Assembly: GCA_958296165.1 (NCBI GenBank)
Contig: OY282447.1
Span: 1,984,001-2,048,000 of the forward strand
Source of the DNA: an uncultured Pseudomonadales bacterium
GTDB taxonomy: Bacteria; Pseudomonadota; Gammaproteobacteria; Pseudomonadales; Azotimanducaceae
DNA: 64,000 nt
Reading direction: 5' to 3'
A program made the translations under genes and the position numbers. The stretch's first letter is position 1. Each line of letters begins with the position of its first letter. The notes under the pieces are model-generated. The model was not told the DNA's origin and did not search any database. It worked only from the letters and a program-made list of their open reading frames with translations. Of the stretch, positions 8,159 through 17,172 are shown in pieces.

Positions 8159-9441
8159 CCAGCGCGCTGGCGCTGCGACGGCACGAGGCTGAGATAGCCA
8201 GTGCGCCGCGCTGGATGTTCGCTCGCGTCGCGTGGCGCAATCTGGGGCGGCGCAAGTTGCGCACATGGCTTTCCGCCGGCGCTATCGCCTTCGCCGTGCT
8301 TCTGGTGTCTGTCTTCATGGCGCTGCAATCCGGCATCTATGGCGGCTGGATCGAAACGGCCACCGGGTTGACGTCCGGCCACTTGCAGTTGCAGCACCCG
8401 GACTATCTCGAAGATCCCAAGGTCGCCAATGCGATGCCGCACGGCACAGAACTAGCACGCATTGTTGCAGCGGTGCCCGGTGTTGTGGGAGTGGCACCGC
8501 GCGTCGAGGCATTCGCGCTGGTGTCCGTGGGCGAACGCAGCTACGGCGCGCTGGTGATGGGCGTCGATGCCGAGCGCGAAGCGGCACTGTTCACACTGCC
8601 ACATCAGCTCGACGAGGGCGAATATCTGCCGCGCTCGGACAGCGCATACATCGGTGCAGCGCTAGCCACCAATCTGGGCGTGCAGCTAGGCGACGAAATC
8701 GTCGCGATCGGTTCCTCCCGAGAAGGCGGCGTCGCCGCGTTGGTGCTCACGGTGGACGGCATCTTCAAAACCGGCACCGCCGATCTCGATCGCAACGTGA
8801 TGCAGGCTCGCCTGGCGGCGATGCAGGCGGCGTTCCAGCTCGGCGACGCCGTGCATCGCGTGGCGGTCAAGACCACGGACGCCAACCGCGTTGCCGAGTA
8901 CGCGCCCCGCATCGCCGCGTTGCTGCCAACCGGCGTACGGCTCGTCGACTGGAACACGCTGCTGCCCGAACTGGAGCAGAGCATCGAGCTGGATCGCATC
9001 ATCGCGTTGATGATGTACTGGCTATTGATGATTCTGGTGGCGCTAGCCGTGGTCAACGCGTTCATAATGACCGTGTTCGAGCGCACTCGCGAGTTCGGCA
9101 TGCTGCTGGCCATCGGCATGAGGCCCAACGCCATCGTCGGCGTGCTAACCATCGAGGCCGTTTGCGTGTGGGCGCTCGGCGCGGCAGTCGGCATCGTGCT
9201 GTGTGTCGCCGTGGTGGTGCCGCTGAGTCACGTCGGCATCGACGTTGCAAGTTTCGATGAGAACTTCAAAGGCATGGCCGAAGAGATGATGCTGCCAACG
9301 CGCATGTTTCCGGCGCTAAGCGCGGACGCCGTCGTGCAGGCGCCTCTGGCAATGTTGGCGGGAACGCTGCTGGCGGCATGGATACCGGCACTGCGTGTGC
9401 GCCGAATGCGCCCCGTAGATGCCTTGCGAGAGGAAGAATGA
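8155..9441 (+). CDS. ABC transporter permease, FtsX/LolC-E type (1 of 3)
   Basis: A 428-residue inner-membrane permease. After a cytoplasmic start comes the amphipathic WRNLGRRKLRT motif and a first membrane helix at about 40-60. A periplasmic MacB-like domain (about 65-280) follows, then three C-terminal helices containing VVNAFIMTVFERTREFGMLLAIGM, the FtsX-type coupling segment. It ends with the canonical tail RVRRMRPVDALREE. Such permeases act in mechanotransmission, extracting lipoproteins or lipids, rather than as channels. The GTG start overlaps the upstream stop, and its own TGA overlaps the next ATG. Confidence 0.85.
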   Translation: MTSALALRRHEAEIASAPRWMFARVAWRNLGRRKLRTWLSAGAIAFAVLLVSVFMALQSGIYGGWIETATGLTSGHLQLQHPDYLEDPKVANAMPHGTELARIVAAVPGVVGVAPRVEAFALVSVGERSYGALVMGVDAEREAALFTLPHQLDEGEYLPRSDSAYIGAALATNLGVQLGDEIVAIGSSREGGVAALVLTVDGIFKTGTADLDRNVMQARLAAMQAAFQLGDAVHRVAVKTTDANRVAEYAPRIAALLPTGVRLVDWNTLLPELEQSIELDRIIALMMYWLLMILVALAVVNAFIMTVFERTREFGMLLAIGMRPNAIVGVLTIEAVCVWALGAAVGIVLCVAVVVPLSHVGIDVASFDENFKGMAEEMMLPTRMFPALSADAVVQAPLAMLAGTLLAAWIPALRVRRMRPVDALREEE

Positions 9442-10730
9442 GCGACGCTGCGTTGCCGCTAGAAGCTGTCGCCGGAGCGGCGCAGACGCGAACCAAGAGC
9501 CGCGCTTCCATCGCTGCCGTCGCGTGGCGCAACCTGTGGCGCAACAAGCGTCGCACATGGCTGATGGCGGGCGGCATTGGTTTTGCCGGCTTGCTGGTGA
9601 CGGTGATGAACTCGATGCAAGTCGGGGTCTTTGAGATGACAATCGACGCCGCGGCACGATTCTTCTCGGGCCATGTGCAGGTGCAGCACTCGGATTATCT
9701 GGACGATCCACGTCCAAATCACGCTGTAAGGAACGCTGCCGCCATGGTCGAGGCACTCGAGCGGCGCGACGAGTTCGATGGCGTGGCGCCGCGTGCGCTG
9801 GCGTTCGCCTTGCTCTCCGCCGTCAACGACGCGAGCGGCGCGGATTCTCCGGCGCTTGGCGGTTTGGTGGTGGGTGTGGACCCTCGCCGAGAGTTCGCCG
9901 CCATCCGCGAGCAGACGGCCACGGGGCGCTATCTGGCGGCGCCGGGCGAGGCGTATGTCGGTGCCGTGCTGGCGCAGAACCTGGCCGTCCAAGTAGGCGA
10001 CACGCTCGCCGTCTTGGGAAATTCCGAAGGGGGCGGCGTAGCGGCGATGGTGGTGACCGTGGTGGGCACTTTCAGCACTGGCCAGGTCGATTACGATCGT
10101 TCGCAGATCCACGTCCATCTCGCCGAGTTTCAAGAGGCTTTCGGCCTTGAAGACGCCGTCCACGCCATCGCCTTGACGATGCCCGACCAAGCAGCCGTCG
10201 AGCGAACCGCTGCGACTCTGACGGACGGTGCGACGGCGGGCGTTGTCTGGCAAAGGCTGCTGCCGGAGCTGCATCAGCTCGCTGAGCTCAAGTACCAGAG
10301 CACCTACATGATCATTGCCCTGCTGTTGGTATTGGTGACGTTCAGTATCGTGAACGCCTTCCTGATGACGGTTTTCGAGCGTACACCCGAGTTCGGTGTG
10401 CTGAAGGCGCTTGGCATGACGCCTGGTGCGATCATGGCCATGCTGAGCCTAGAGGCGCTGTGGATGGCGCTGCTGGGGCTGGCGGTTACCTTTGCCGTTT
10501 CCGGGCCGCTGATTGGGGTGCTGTCCGTCACCGGCATCTCTTTCGGCGATTCCTACGCGCAGATGACGCAGCAACTCATGGTGCCGGATCGGCTCCATCC
10601 CGCCTTCGGCTACCGCGTCGCGGTGGAGTTTAGCGTCGCCATATTGGTGCTCACTCAGCTGGCCGCCGCGCTTCCTGCATTGCGGCTGCGCCGCCTGCGC
10701 GTGGTGGACGCGCTGCGGTCCCAAGACTAG
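9438..10730 (+). CDS. ABC transporter permease, FtsX/LolC-E type (2 of 3)
   Basis: A 430-residue paralogue of the preceding permease with the same plan: AWRNLWRNKRRTW, helix at about 40-60, a periplasmic domain of about 220 residues beginning HVQVQHSDYLDD, then the IVNAFLMTVFERTPEFGVL coupling segment, two further helices and the tail RLRRLRVVDALRSQD. AGAGGAAG precedes the ATG, which overlaps the upstream TGA. Similarity to permease 1 in both the periplasmic and membrane parts suggests duplication followed by divergence into a heteromeric pair. Confidence 0.85.
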   Translation: MSDAALPLEAVAGAAQTRTKSRASIAAVAWRNLWRNKRRTWLMAGGIGFAGLLVTVMNSMQVGVFEMTIDAAARFFSGHVQVQHSDYLDDPRPNHAVRNAAAMVEALERRDEFDGVAPRALAFALLSAVNDASGADSPALGGLVVGVDPRREFAAIREQTATGRYLAAPGEAYVGAVLAQNLAVQVGDTLAVLGNSEGGGVAAMVVTVVGTFSTGQVDYDRSQIHVHLAEFQEAFGLEDAVHAIALTMPDQAAVERTAATLTDGATAGVVWQRLLPELHQLAELKYQSTYMIIALLLVLVTFSIVNAFLMTVFERTPEFGVLKALGMTPGAIMAMLSLEALWMALLGLAVTFAVSGPLIGVLSVTGISFGDSYAQMTQQLMVPDRLHPAFGYRVAVEFSVAILVLTQLAAALPALRLRRLRVVDALRSQD

Positions 10731-10741
10731 AGCTAGCCGCC

Positions 10742-11953
10742 ATGCCGCTCGGCCTGTTGATTCAGCTCTCATGGCGCAATATCTGGCGCCACGGGCGCCG
10801 CAACGCGATTCTGCTCAGCGCCATCGCCGTGGCGGTGGCCGGCGTCGTGTTGCTCAACACTTTGCTGCGCGGCATGCAGGCGGAGATGCAGAACACCGTC
10901 ATCGACAGCCTGAACGGTCACGTAAAGGTGCTAAAGCCCGGCTACCGCGCCGACCCCGGCATCCAGCGCGGCTTCGAGATCGCGCAGGGCTGGGATGCGG
11001 CGCTGCCAGCGGAAGCGATTGCCGGTTGGGCGGCGCGGGTGCGCGTGCCGGCGGTCATCATGAGCGAACGCGAAACACGCGGCATCCAGCTGGTAGGCAT
11101 CGACCCGGCGCACGAGGACATCTCTTTCCTGGGCCGGGTGAGCTTCACGGGCGAGGCATTGAGCGGGCCTGAAGATCGCCGCGTGATCATCGGCGGCGAG
11201 CTTGCCGAACAGCTGGAAACCGCCGTCGGCCGCCGTCTCGTGCTGGTCACGCAAGGCGCCGATGGCCGCAACCGAGAAGCCGGCTATCGCATTGCCGGCA
11301 TCTTCGAGGCGGAAGCCGGGGGCTTGGAGAAGGCGTTCGTATTCACCGGCGCGGACACACTGCAAGACATGCTCGATACGCTGGTCGTCACCGAGGTCTC
11401 CATACGGCTCGCCGACGACGTATTCGAGACGAGCATCATCGACCGCCTGCTGGGCGTCTTCTCCGGCTTGGACGTGCTGAGCTGGAAGGAACTGGAACCC
11501 CAGGCCGCCAGCATGGTCGCCTTCGCGGACAACGCGATATTCATCTACTTTCTGGTCATCATGGGCGCGTTGGTGTTTGGCCTCGTGAACACCTTGGTGA
11601 CCGCGGTGATGGAGCGCGTGCGCGAGCTCGGCATGTTGCGCGCGCTGGGCATGCGGCCGCGTTCTGTTGTGGCGCAAGTGGTGATGGAATCCAGCCTCAT
11701 CATGTTCGTGGGCGTGGCGGTTGGCGTGGTGATCGCCGCTGGCGCGTTCTCGCTCATGGCCGACGGCATCGATCTCTCGGCCTTCAACGAGAGCCTGGCC
11801 ACCTTCGGCATGAGGCCAACCTTCGTCCCCGTGTTGCGTGTAGACGACGTGATTCTGGTGGTTGCGATGAGCCTGCTGCTGGGTATTGTGGCCAGCTTCT
11901 ACCCGGCCCGGCGAGCCGTGCAGCAGAAGCCCTTGGATGCCCTGCGACGCTGA
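10742..11953 (+). CDS. ABC transporter permease, FtsX/LolC-E type (3 of 3)
   Basis: A 403-residue permease of the same family but less like the other two. It has the N-terminal SWRNIWRHGRRNAIL motif and membrane helix, a shorter periplasmic domain (about 60-260), LVNTLVTAVMERVRELGML, two C-terminal helices, and the tail YPARRAVQQKPLDALRR. It starts 11 bases after the second permease, so the three are co-transcribed. Three different permeases with one ATPase is unusual: Lol and MacB systems use one or two. Confidence 0.85.
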   Translation: MPLGLLIQLSWRNIWRHGRRNAILLSAIAVAVAGVVLLNTLLRGMQAEMQNTVIDSLNGHVKVLKPGYRADPGIQRGFEIAQGWDAALPAEAIAGWAARVRVPAVIMSERETRGIQLVGIDPAHEDISFLGRVSFTGEALSGPEDRRVIIGGELAEQLETAVGRRLVLVTQGADGRNREAGYRIAGIFEAEAGGLEKAFVFTGADTLQDMLDTLVVTEVSIRLADDVFETSIIDRLLGVFSGLDVLSWKELEPQAASMVAFADNAIFIYFLVIMGALVFGLVNTLVTAVMERVRELGMLRALGMRPRSVVAQVVMESSLIMFVGVAVGVVIAAGAFSLMADGIDLSAFNESLATFGMRPTFVPVLRVDDVILVVAMSLLLGIVASFYPARRAVQQKPLDALRR

Positions 11954-11966
11954 CGGAGATACGGAG

Positions 11967-12665
11967 ATGACGGATATGACCGAAAGAGTCGTGGAGTGCC
12001 GAGACGTGGCTCGAACCTACGCCGGCGACGCCGTGCCGGTGCATGCCTTGCGCGGCGTGGACTTCGAGCTGCTCTCTGGGGAATGGGTGAGCTTGGCCGG
12101 GCCGTCCGGCTCCGGCAAATCCACGCTGCTGCACTTGATCGGCGGCTTGGATCAGCCCAATACCGGCTCGGTGATTGTGGACGGAATCGAGGTCACCCAG
12201 CTCTCCGAGGCGGATCTGTCGGATCTGCGCTTGCGCAAGATCGGTTTCGTGTTTCAAGCCTACAACTTGATTCCCGTGCTCTCGGCGCTGGAAAACGTGG
12301 AGTTCATCATGCAGCTGCAGGGCGTGGCGACCACGGAACGTCGCGAACGGGCGCTGGCTGCCCTGGATTCGTTGGGGCTGGCCGAATTGGCTGGCCGCCG
12401 GCCGGGCGAGATGTCCGGCGGCCAGCAGCAGCGGGTTGCCATCGCCCGCGCCATCGTCACCAATCCGGTGTTGCTGCTCGCGGATGAACCGAGCGCGAAT
12501 CTGGACACGGCCACTACCAAGGAATTGCTCGATTTGCTGCAGACGCTGAACCGCGAACGCGGCGTCACTATCCTCACCGCTACACACGATCCGATGGTGA
12601 TGGGCTACACGACCCGGCAGGTGCATCTGCGCGACGGCAGCGTGGTAGCCAGCGAGGGGGCGTGA
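11967..12665 (+). CDS. ABC transporter ATPase, LolD/MacB type
   Basis: A 232-residue ATPase. Walker A is GPSGSGKST, the Q-loop segment is GFVFQAYNLIPVLSALENVE, the signature is [15 protein letters not shown], and Walker B is LLLADEPSANLD, followed by the H-loop TATHDPMVM. The FQ..NLIP pattern is that of the LolD/MacB/FtsE class, which pairs with FtsX-type permeases. It sits 13 bases after the third permease and overlaps the next gene by GTGA. It must serve all three permeases unless another ATPase is recruited. Confidence 0.9.
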   Translation: MTDMTERVVECRDVARTYAGDAVPVHALRGVDFELLSGEWVSLAGPSGSGKSTLLHLIGGLDQPNTGSVIVDGIEVTQLSEADLSDLRLRKIGFVFQAYNLIPVLSALENVEFIMQLQGVATTERRERALAALDSLGLAELAGRRPGEMSGGQQQRVAIARAIVTNPVLLLADEPSANLDTATTKELLDLLQTLNRERGVTILTATHDPMVMGYTTRQVHLRDGSVVASEGA

Positions 12666-14404
12666 GAACGCAGCCCCTGCTGCGTTGCGTAGCGGCGACG
12701 GCGCTGCTCTGCGCAGCGCCGGCGACAGCCGACTATTGGGTATCCATAGGCGCGTTCCGAGCGGCGCAATCCGCGCAGCAGCTGGCCATTGATGCAAGTA
12801 CGCAAGTGGGATTGTCTTTCACGTCGTTGGTGGTGCAGGCCGGCAACGAAGGGCCGCTGCATCGTGTCGCGGCCGGCCCGTTCAAGACTAGAGAGGAAGC
12901 CACGCAGCACGCCCGGCGTACACGGCAGAGTGGCTTTGCCGATGCTTGGGTGGCGGAAATCGACGCCGCGTCGGCAACGGCCACGGCTTCAGACCTCTCG
13001 GCGACTGCGAGCGTCGAGATCGACGTGGCGACTTCGCTGCCAGAAGACTGGGAGGACGACCTGCCGCCCATCGAAGAGCTACTGCGAGGGATGCCGGACG
13101 TGTCCGCCTTCCCCGTCAGGCCAGCCGCGGACGAGGTGCCGCCAGCCGCGGAAGAAGTGCAAACGGTCGTTCCCGATGGCTACCAGCTGCACAAACTGAA
13201 CCGCGACGGGGCGCGGCGCCTGCCCAGCGAACCACAGGCTGCCCGCTTCGGCGAATTCGACGTGCGCTGGAAGTGGTACAGCGCCGCCCGCTCTCTGCCT
13301 GCCGACGACGCGTTGCGGCAATTGACGGGCGATGCAACGCCGAGCGACCACAACGCCGATATGCGCATGATGTGGCGCAAGCGTGTTGGGCCGTGGCGAG
13401 CGCAGATCGACCACTCCACCACTTGGATTCGCAGCGACACCGTCGCTGGCTCGCTAGGACTGACCTTCGATCAAACGCCGACTGGCGACCAACGCCGGGT
13501 GATGGATCTGACTTGGCGGATCGACGACCGCCTTCTGCACCGCTTCGACCGTCTCGCTGTGGAATACCGCACATCCAATTGGGCTGTTGCCGCCGGGCGC
13601 CAAGCGGTGAGCTGGGGGGGCGGACTAGTGTTCCAGCCTATGGACCTGTTCAATCCGTTCGCCCCCACCACCGTGGATCAGGATTACAAGGCCGGCGACG
13701 ACATCGTGCTGTTCGAGCGACTGTTCGCCAATGGCTCGGACTTGCAGCTACTGGCCGTGGGCCGTCGCACGGGTGCGGAAGAGCTGGATTTCGACGTCGC
13801 CAGCATTGCGAGCAAATACCGCGCCTCCGTAGGCGACAGCGAGCTGGAACTGATGGCCGCGCATCACTACGACGGCCAAGTGTACGGCGTGGGACTGCGC
13901 ATCCCGGCCGCCGGAGCGTTAGTGCGCTCCGACATCACTTGGGCGTTGGAAGACGACGATGTGGTCATTTCAGCCGTACTGAACGCGGACTACACCTTCG
14001 GCCTCGCCGGCACGATGGTGCATGTGTTCGGCGAGTACTTCCACAACGGCTTTGGCGTCACCGCCCTGCCGGACGACTTGCGCGACCTGCCCGTGCGGCT
14101 GATGCGTCGCATCGCGCGCGGCGAGTTGTTCAACTTGATGCGCAACTACCTGGCGCTCGGCACGGCATTCCGCTGGCACTTTCTGCTTAACCAGAGCGTC
14201 GCGCTGATCGTCAACCTCCACGACCGCTCTCTCGCCGCGCAGGCTGCGCTCACTTACGACGCGAGCGATGCTTCTAGGCTGCAGGTGGGAGTCACCAAGC
14301 CCTTCGGCAGCCCCGGCGAAGAGTTCGGCGGCATAACGGTGGGCGAAGGATTGACGGTCGGGGGCGGCGGCCAGGGCTTTCTGCGGTTCGTGTACTTCTT
14401 CTAG
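12662..14404 (+). CDS. Exported SPOR-domain protein with predicted outer-membrane beta-barrel
   Basis: A 580-residue protein with a signal peptide at 1-23 (ending PATADYW). A SPOR-like domain at 24-98 (VSIGAFRAAQSAQQLA, then HRVAAGPFKTREEA) normally binds denuded peptidoglycan glycan. A low-complexity acidic/Pro linker reaches about 170. The C-terminal 370 residues look like a porin-like barrel with alternating strands, WAVAAGRQAVSWGGG and a terminal FLRFVYFF whose last aromatic fits the BamA recognition rule. It closes the ABC operon. Its location spanning wall and outer membrane suggests it is the outer-membrane partner of the LolA-like carrier and permeases. SPOR fused to a barrel is uncommon. 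Confidence 0.7.
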   Translation: MRTQPLLRCVAATALLCAAPATADYWVSIGAFRAAQSAQQLAIDASTQVGLSFTSLVVQAGNEGPLHRVAAGPFKTREEATQHARRTRQSGFADAWVAEIDAASATATASDLSATASVEIDVATSLPEDWEDDLPPIEELLRGMPDVSAFPVRPAADEVPPAAEEVQTVVPDGYQLHKLNRDGARRLPSEPQAARFGEFDVRWKWYSAARSLPADDALRQLTGDATPSDHNADMRMMWRKRVGPWRAQIDHSTTWIRSDTVAGSLGLTFDQTPTGDQRRVMDLTWRIDDRLLHRFDRLAVEYRTSNWAVAAGRQAVSWGGGLVFQPMDLFNPFAPTTVDQDYKAGDDIVLFERLFANGSDLQLLAVGRRTGAEELDFDVASIASKYRASVGDSELELMAAHHYDGQVYGVGLRIPAAGALVRSDITWALEDDDVVISAVLNADYTFGLAGTMVHVFGEYFHNGFGVTALPDDLRDLPVRLMRRIARGELFNLMRNYLALGTAFRWHFLLNQSVALIVNLHDRSLAAQAALTYDASDASRLQVGVTKPFGSPGEEFGGITVGEGLTVGGGGQGFLRFVYFF

Positions 14405-14421
14405 GGCGTCGCAGGTTGGCG

Positions 14422-15789
14422 TCAAGGCATGGCTGCCGGTTCCTCGACGGCCGAAAGGCGCTCGGCGTCGATTTGCATCGCCCACGTCTCTTCGTGCGCT
14501 GCGAGCTCGGCTAGTTTGCCGGACTGTAGCCGCACTCGGAGGGTCAGTGCGCCGCGCTCGTCAGAGGTCTCGCTTTGCACATCGCCGTTCTCGTAGAGCC
14601 ACGACCGCGCTTTGCCGCCGTCCGGCGGCAGACGCACCTCGGCAGCAATGGTGGCTAGCCCCAATCGCACCCGTATCGCAGCTTGTAGCGCGTCCAAGCC
14701 CTCGCCGGTTAGAGCGCTCGTTAGCACTTGCGCGGACGATGCTTGCGCACCCTTCGATACGACGTCCAAGAGGTCGATCTTGTTCAGCACCTCCAGCGTA
14801 GGTACGCCGGTCGCGCCGATTTCGGCGAGGACTTGCTGCACCTGTCGACGCAGGTCCTCTACATCCGGCGCCGACGCGTCGATCACGTGCAGCACCAGAT
14901 CCGCCTGCGCGACTTCCTCCAGCGTTGCCTTGAACGCTTCCACCAAGGTCACCGGTAAGGCGCGGATGAACCCCACTGTGTCCGCCACGATCACTTCCAC
15001 ATCGCTGTCTGCGAGCCGCCGCATGGTGGGATCCAGCGTTGCGAACAGGCGATCTTCCGCCTCCACGTTGGCGTCCGTCAGGGCGTTGAAGAGGGTGGAC
15101 TTGCCGGCGTTTGTGTAGCCCGCCAAGGCCACGGTGGGCACCCGGGCGCGACTGCGGCGGCGTCTGCTCTGCTGCCGACGACGCTTCACGCCGTCGAGCC
15201 GGGCGCGCACTTGGCGAATGCGCACGGCCAGCATGCGTTGATCGAGCTCTAGCTGGGTCTCCCCGGCACCGCGCTGGACGGTGCCGCCGATCCTGCCGCC
15301 GGCGCCGCGCCCGCCGGCCCCGCCGACGGCCGTTTGCCGATCCAAGTGCGTCCAGCCGCGAATGAGCCGCGTTTGGGCGTGCGCAAGCTGCGCCAGTTCG
15401 ACCTGCAAGTGGCCTTCGTGAGTGCGGGCGCGATTGGCGAAGATGTGCAGGATCAGTTCCGTGCGCGTCATCACCCGGCAGCGCAGGCGTTCTTCGAGAT
15501 TGCGCTGCTGGGCCGGCGTGAGCTCGTGATTGAAGATCACGACGCTGCTTTCGGTGCGCTCGATGGTGGATTCCAGTTCCTCGACTTTGCCGCTGCCCGC
15601 GAACCAGCGCGGATGCGGCTTGTCGCGAACGGCGGATACGGTGGCGGCCACCACCAACGCAGCCGAGCGGATGAGCTCCAGGAACTCCTCGCGATGGTCG
15701 TCGCCATCGTCGCAGTAGCCGCCCGGAGCGGAGAAACGTACCGAAACCGCAGTCGCTGAACGGCCGGGCACAGGACGCTCGAACAACAT
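14422..15789 (-). CDS. hflX: Ribosome-associated GTPase HflX
   Basis: A 455-residue GTPase that binds the large ribosomal subunit and splits stalled ribosomes. The N-terminal HflX domain (about 1-200) ends with the family-specific GGRIGGTVQRGAGETQLELDQR region. G1 is GYTNAGKST at 224-232, G3 is DTVGFI, and G4 is NKID. AGGAG lies just before the ATG. It lies 55 bases downstream of hfq in the gammaproteobacterial order mutL-miaA-hfq-hflX; hflKC does not follow here, since a convergent operon begins instead. The C-terminal tail is slightly extended. Confidence 0.97.
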   Translation of the reverse strand: MLFERPVPGRSATAVSVRFSAPGGYCDDGDDHREEFLELIRSAALVVAATVSAVRDKPHPRWFAGSGKVEELESTIERTESSVVIFNHELTPAQQRNLEERLRCRVMTRTELILHIFANRARTHEGHLQVELAQLAHAQTRLIRGWTHLDRQTAVGGAGGRGAGGRIGGTVQRGAGETQLELDQRMLAVRIRQVRARLDGVKRRRQQSRRRRSRARVPTVALAGYTNAGKSTLFNALTDANVEAEDRLFATLDPTMRRLADSDVEVIVADTVGFIRALPVTLVEAFKATLEEVAQADLVLHVIDASAPDVEDLRRQVQQVLAEIGATGVPTLEVLNKIDLLDVVSKGAQASSAQVLTSALTGEGLDALQAAIRVRLGLATIAAEVRLPPDGGKARSWLYENGDVQSETSDERGALTLRVRLQSGKLAELAAHEETWAMQIDAERLSAVEEPAAMP

Positions 15790-15844
15790 GGTTGTCTCCT
15801 GTTAAGGCGGTTGGGGTGCGGCCGTGAACGCGCCCGCAGGCCAA

Positions 15845-16084
15845 CTAGCTTTCGTCACGCGGCGCAGCGCGCGGCAGTTGGACGTTGTGCGCCGGCACGA
15901 TGGTAGAGATGGCGTGCTTGTAGACCATCTGGCCCACCGAGTTGCGCAGCAGAACGACGAACTGGTCGAACGACTCGATCCTGCCCTGCAGCTTGATGCC
16001 GTTAACGAGGTAGATCGACACGGGAACGCGCTCCTTGCGCAACACGTTGAGGTATGGATCTTGTAGTGAATGTCCCTTCATCAT
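15845..16084 (-). CDS. hfq: RNA chaperone Hfq
   Basis: A 79-residue Sm-like hexameric RNA chaperone that pairs small RNAs with mRNAs. It has the complete Sm1/Sm2 core, [21 protein letters not shown] and [10 protein letters not shown]. The proximal-face residues Q8, D9, F42 and YKH near 55-57 are intact. The C-terminal tail is short (about 13 residues), unlike the long tail of E. coli. Two consecutive ATG codons (16084 and 16081) are possible starts. The 146 bases between it and miaA probably hold its own promoter. Confidence 0.97.
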   Translation of the reverse strand: MMKGHSLQDPYLNVLRKERVPVSIYLVNGIKLQGRIESFDQFVVLLRNSVGQMVYKHAISTIVPAHNVQLPRAAPRDES

Positions 16085-16230
16085 GCTTCACCTTGTCAAT
16101 GCTCTTGGCGCCGCGGCCTCGCCGGCGGCGATGGCAGACTATGATCGGCGCGTCTTGGTGCTTGTGCAAGGGCGCAAGCGCATGGAAGCGTCAACGCGGC
16201 TTTGGAAAGCGACGCGCGGGACGCTAGGGC

Positions 16231-17172
16231 CTACAGCACGGTCAGGACGCGTGCGCAGGCCTGCTCCGCGCTGGCAACCGCCAGCGCGTTCCAACGCCGC
16301 AACCAGGTGAGCTGCCGCTTGGCGACTTGGCGCGTGGCGGCAGCGAGACGAGCGGCCATCTCCGCGTGGTCGTAGTGGCCGTCCAAGTGCCGCCACACTT
16401 GGCGGTAGCCCACGGCTCGCATGGCCGGCATCTCGATGGACAGCGCGGAATCGCCGCGCAGCGCTTGCACTTCCTCGACGAGGCCGCGCTGCAGCATCGC
16501 ATCGAGACGTTCGCCAATGCGCTGGTGCAGGACGGCTCTATCGCTCGGCAGGATGGCGAACTCGACGACCTTGCAGCGCAAGCGCGCGGCCGCGGGCACG
16601 GCGGTCTCGGCCCAGTGGTCGGTGATCGAGCAGCCGGTGAGTTCGAGTACTTCAAGCGCCCGTTGGATGCGCGCGCCGTTTGCCGGGTCTATGCGAGCAG
16701 CGGCGCGCGGGTCCCGAGCGGCGAGTTGTCGATGGACGGCTGGCCAGCCGACGGTGGCGGCGCGGGCGGCGATCGTGCGCCGCAAGCGCGCGTCGGCCGC
16801 TGGCAAGTCATTGATCCCGCGTGTGAAGGCACGGAAATAGAGCATGGTTCCGCCAACCAGAATCGGCGTGCGGCCGGCTGCCAAGGAGTCGCGCACTGCG
16901 GCATCGGCGTCGGCGACGAAACGGGCCGCGGAGTAGCAATCGGTGGGTTCCACGATGTCCACCAAGGCGTGCGGATAGCGGCCGAGCACGTCGGGCGGCG
17001 GCTTGGCCGTGCCGATGTCCAGGCGCCGGTACACCATGGCCGAGTCCACGCTGACGATGTCGACGTCCGCATGGTCGGCAATGCGTAGAGCCGCTTCCGT
17101 CTTGCCGGACGCGGTAGGCCCCATCAGCGTTACTACCGTCCGCATGGCGCCGCTCCCGGCCGTTGGACTCAT
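16231..17172 (-). CDS. miaA: tRNA dimethylallyltransferase MiaA
   Basis: A 313-residue enzyme that prenylates A37 of tRNAs reading UNN codons. It has the P-loop GPTASGKT, then DSAMVYRRLDIGTAKP, GGTMLYFRAF and the C-terminal RQLTWLRRWN helix. The start at 17172 was chosen because it overlaps the mutL stop as ATGA. An ATG at 17145 is an in-frame alternative, and an upstream reading to 17244 lies inside mutL. It sits in the conserved tsaE-amiC-mutL-miaA-hfq series. Confidence 0.96.
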   Translation of the reverse strand: MSPTAGSGAMRTVVTLMGPTASGKTEAALRIADHADVDIVSVDSAMVYRRLDIGTAKPPPDVLGRYPHALVDIVEPTDCYSAARFVADADAAVRDSLAAGRTPILVGGTMLYFRAFTRGINDLPAADARLRRTIAARAATVGWPAVHRQLAARDPRAAARIDPANGARIQRALEVLELTGCSITDHWAETAVPAAARLRCKVVEFAILPSDRAVLHQRIGERLDAMLQRGLVEEVQALRGDSALSIEMPAMRAVGYRQVWRHLDGHYDHAEMAARLAAATRQVAKRQLTWLRRWNALAVASAEQACARVLTVL

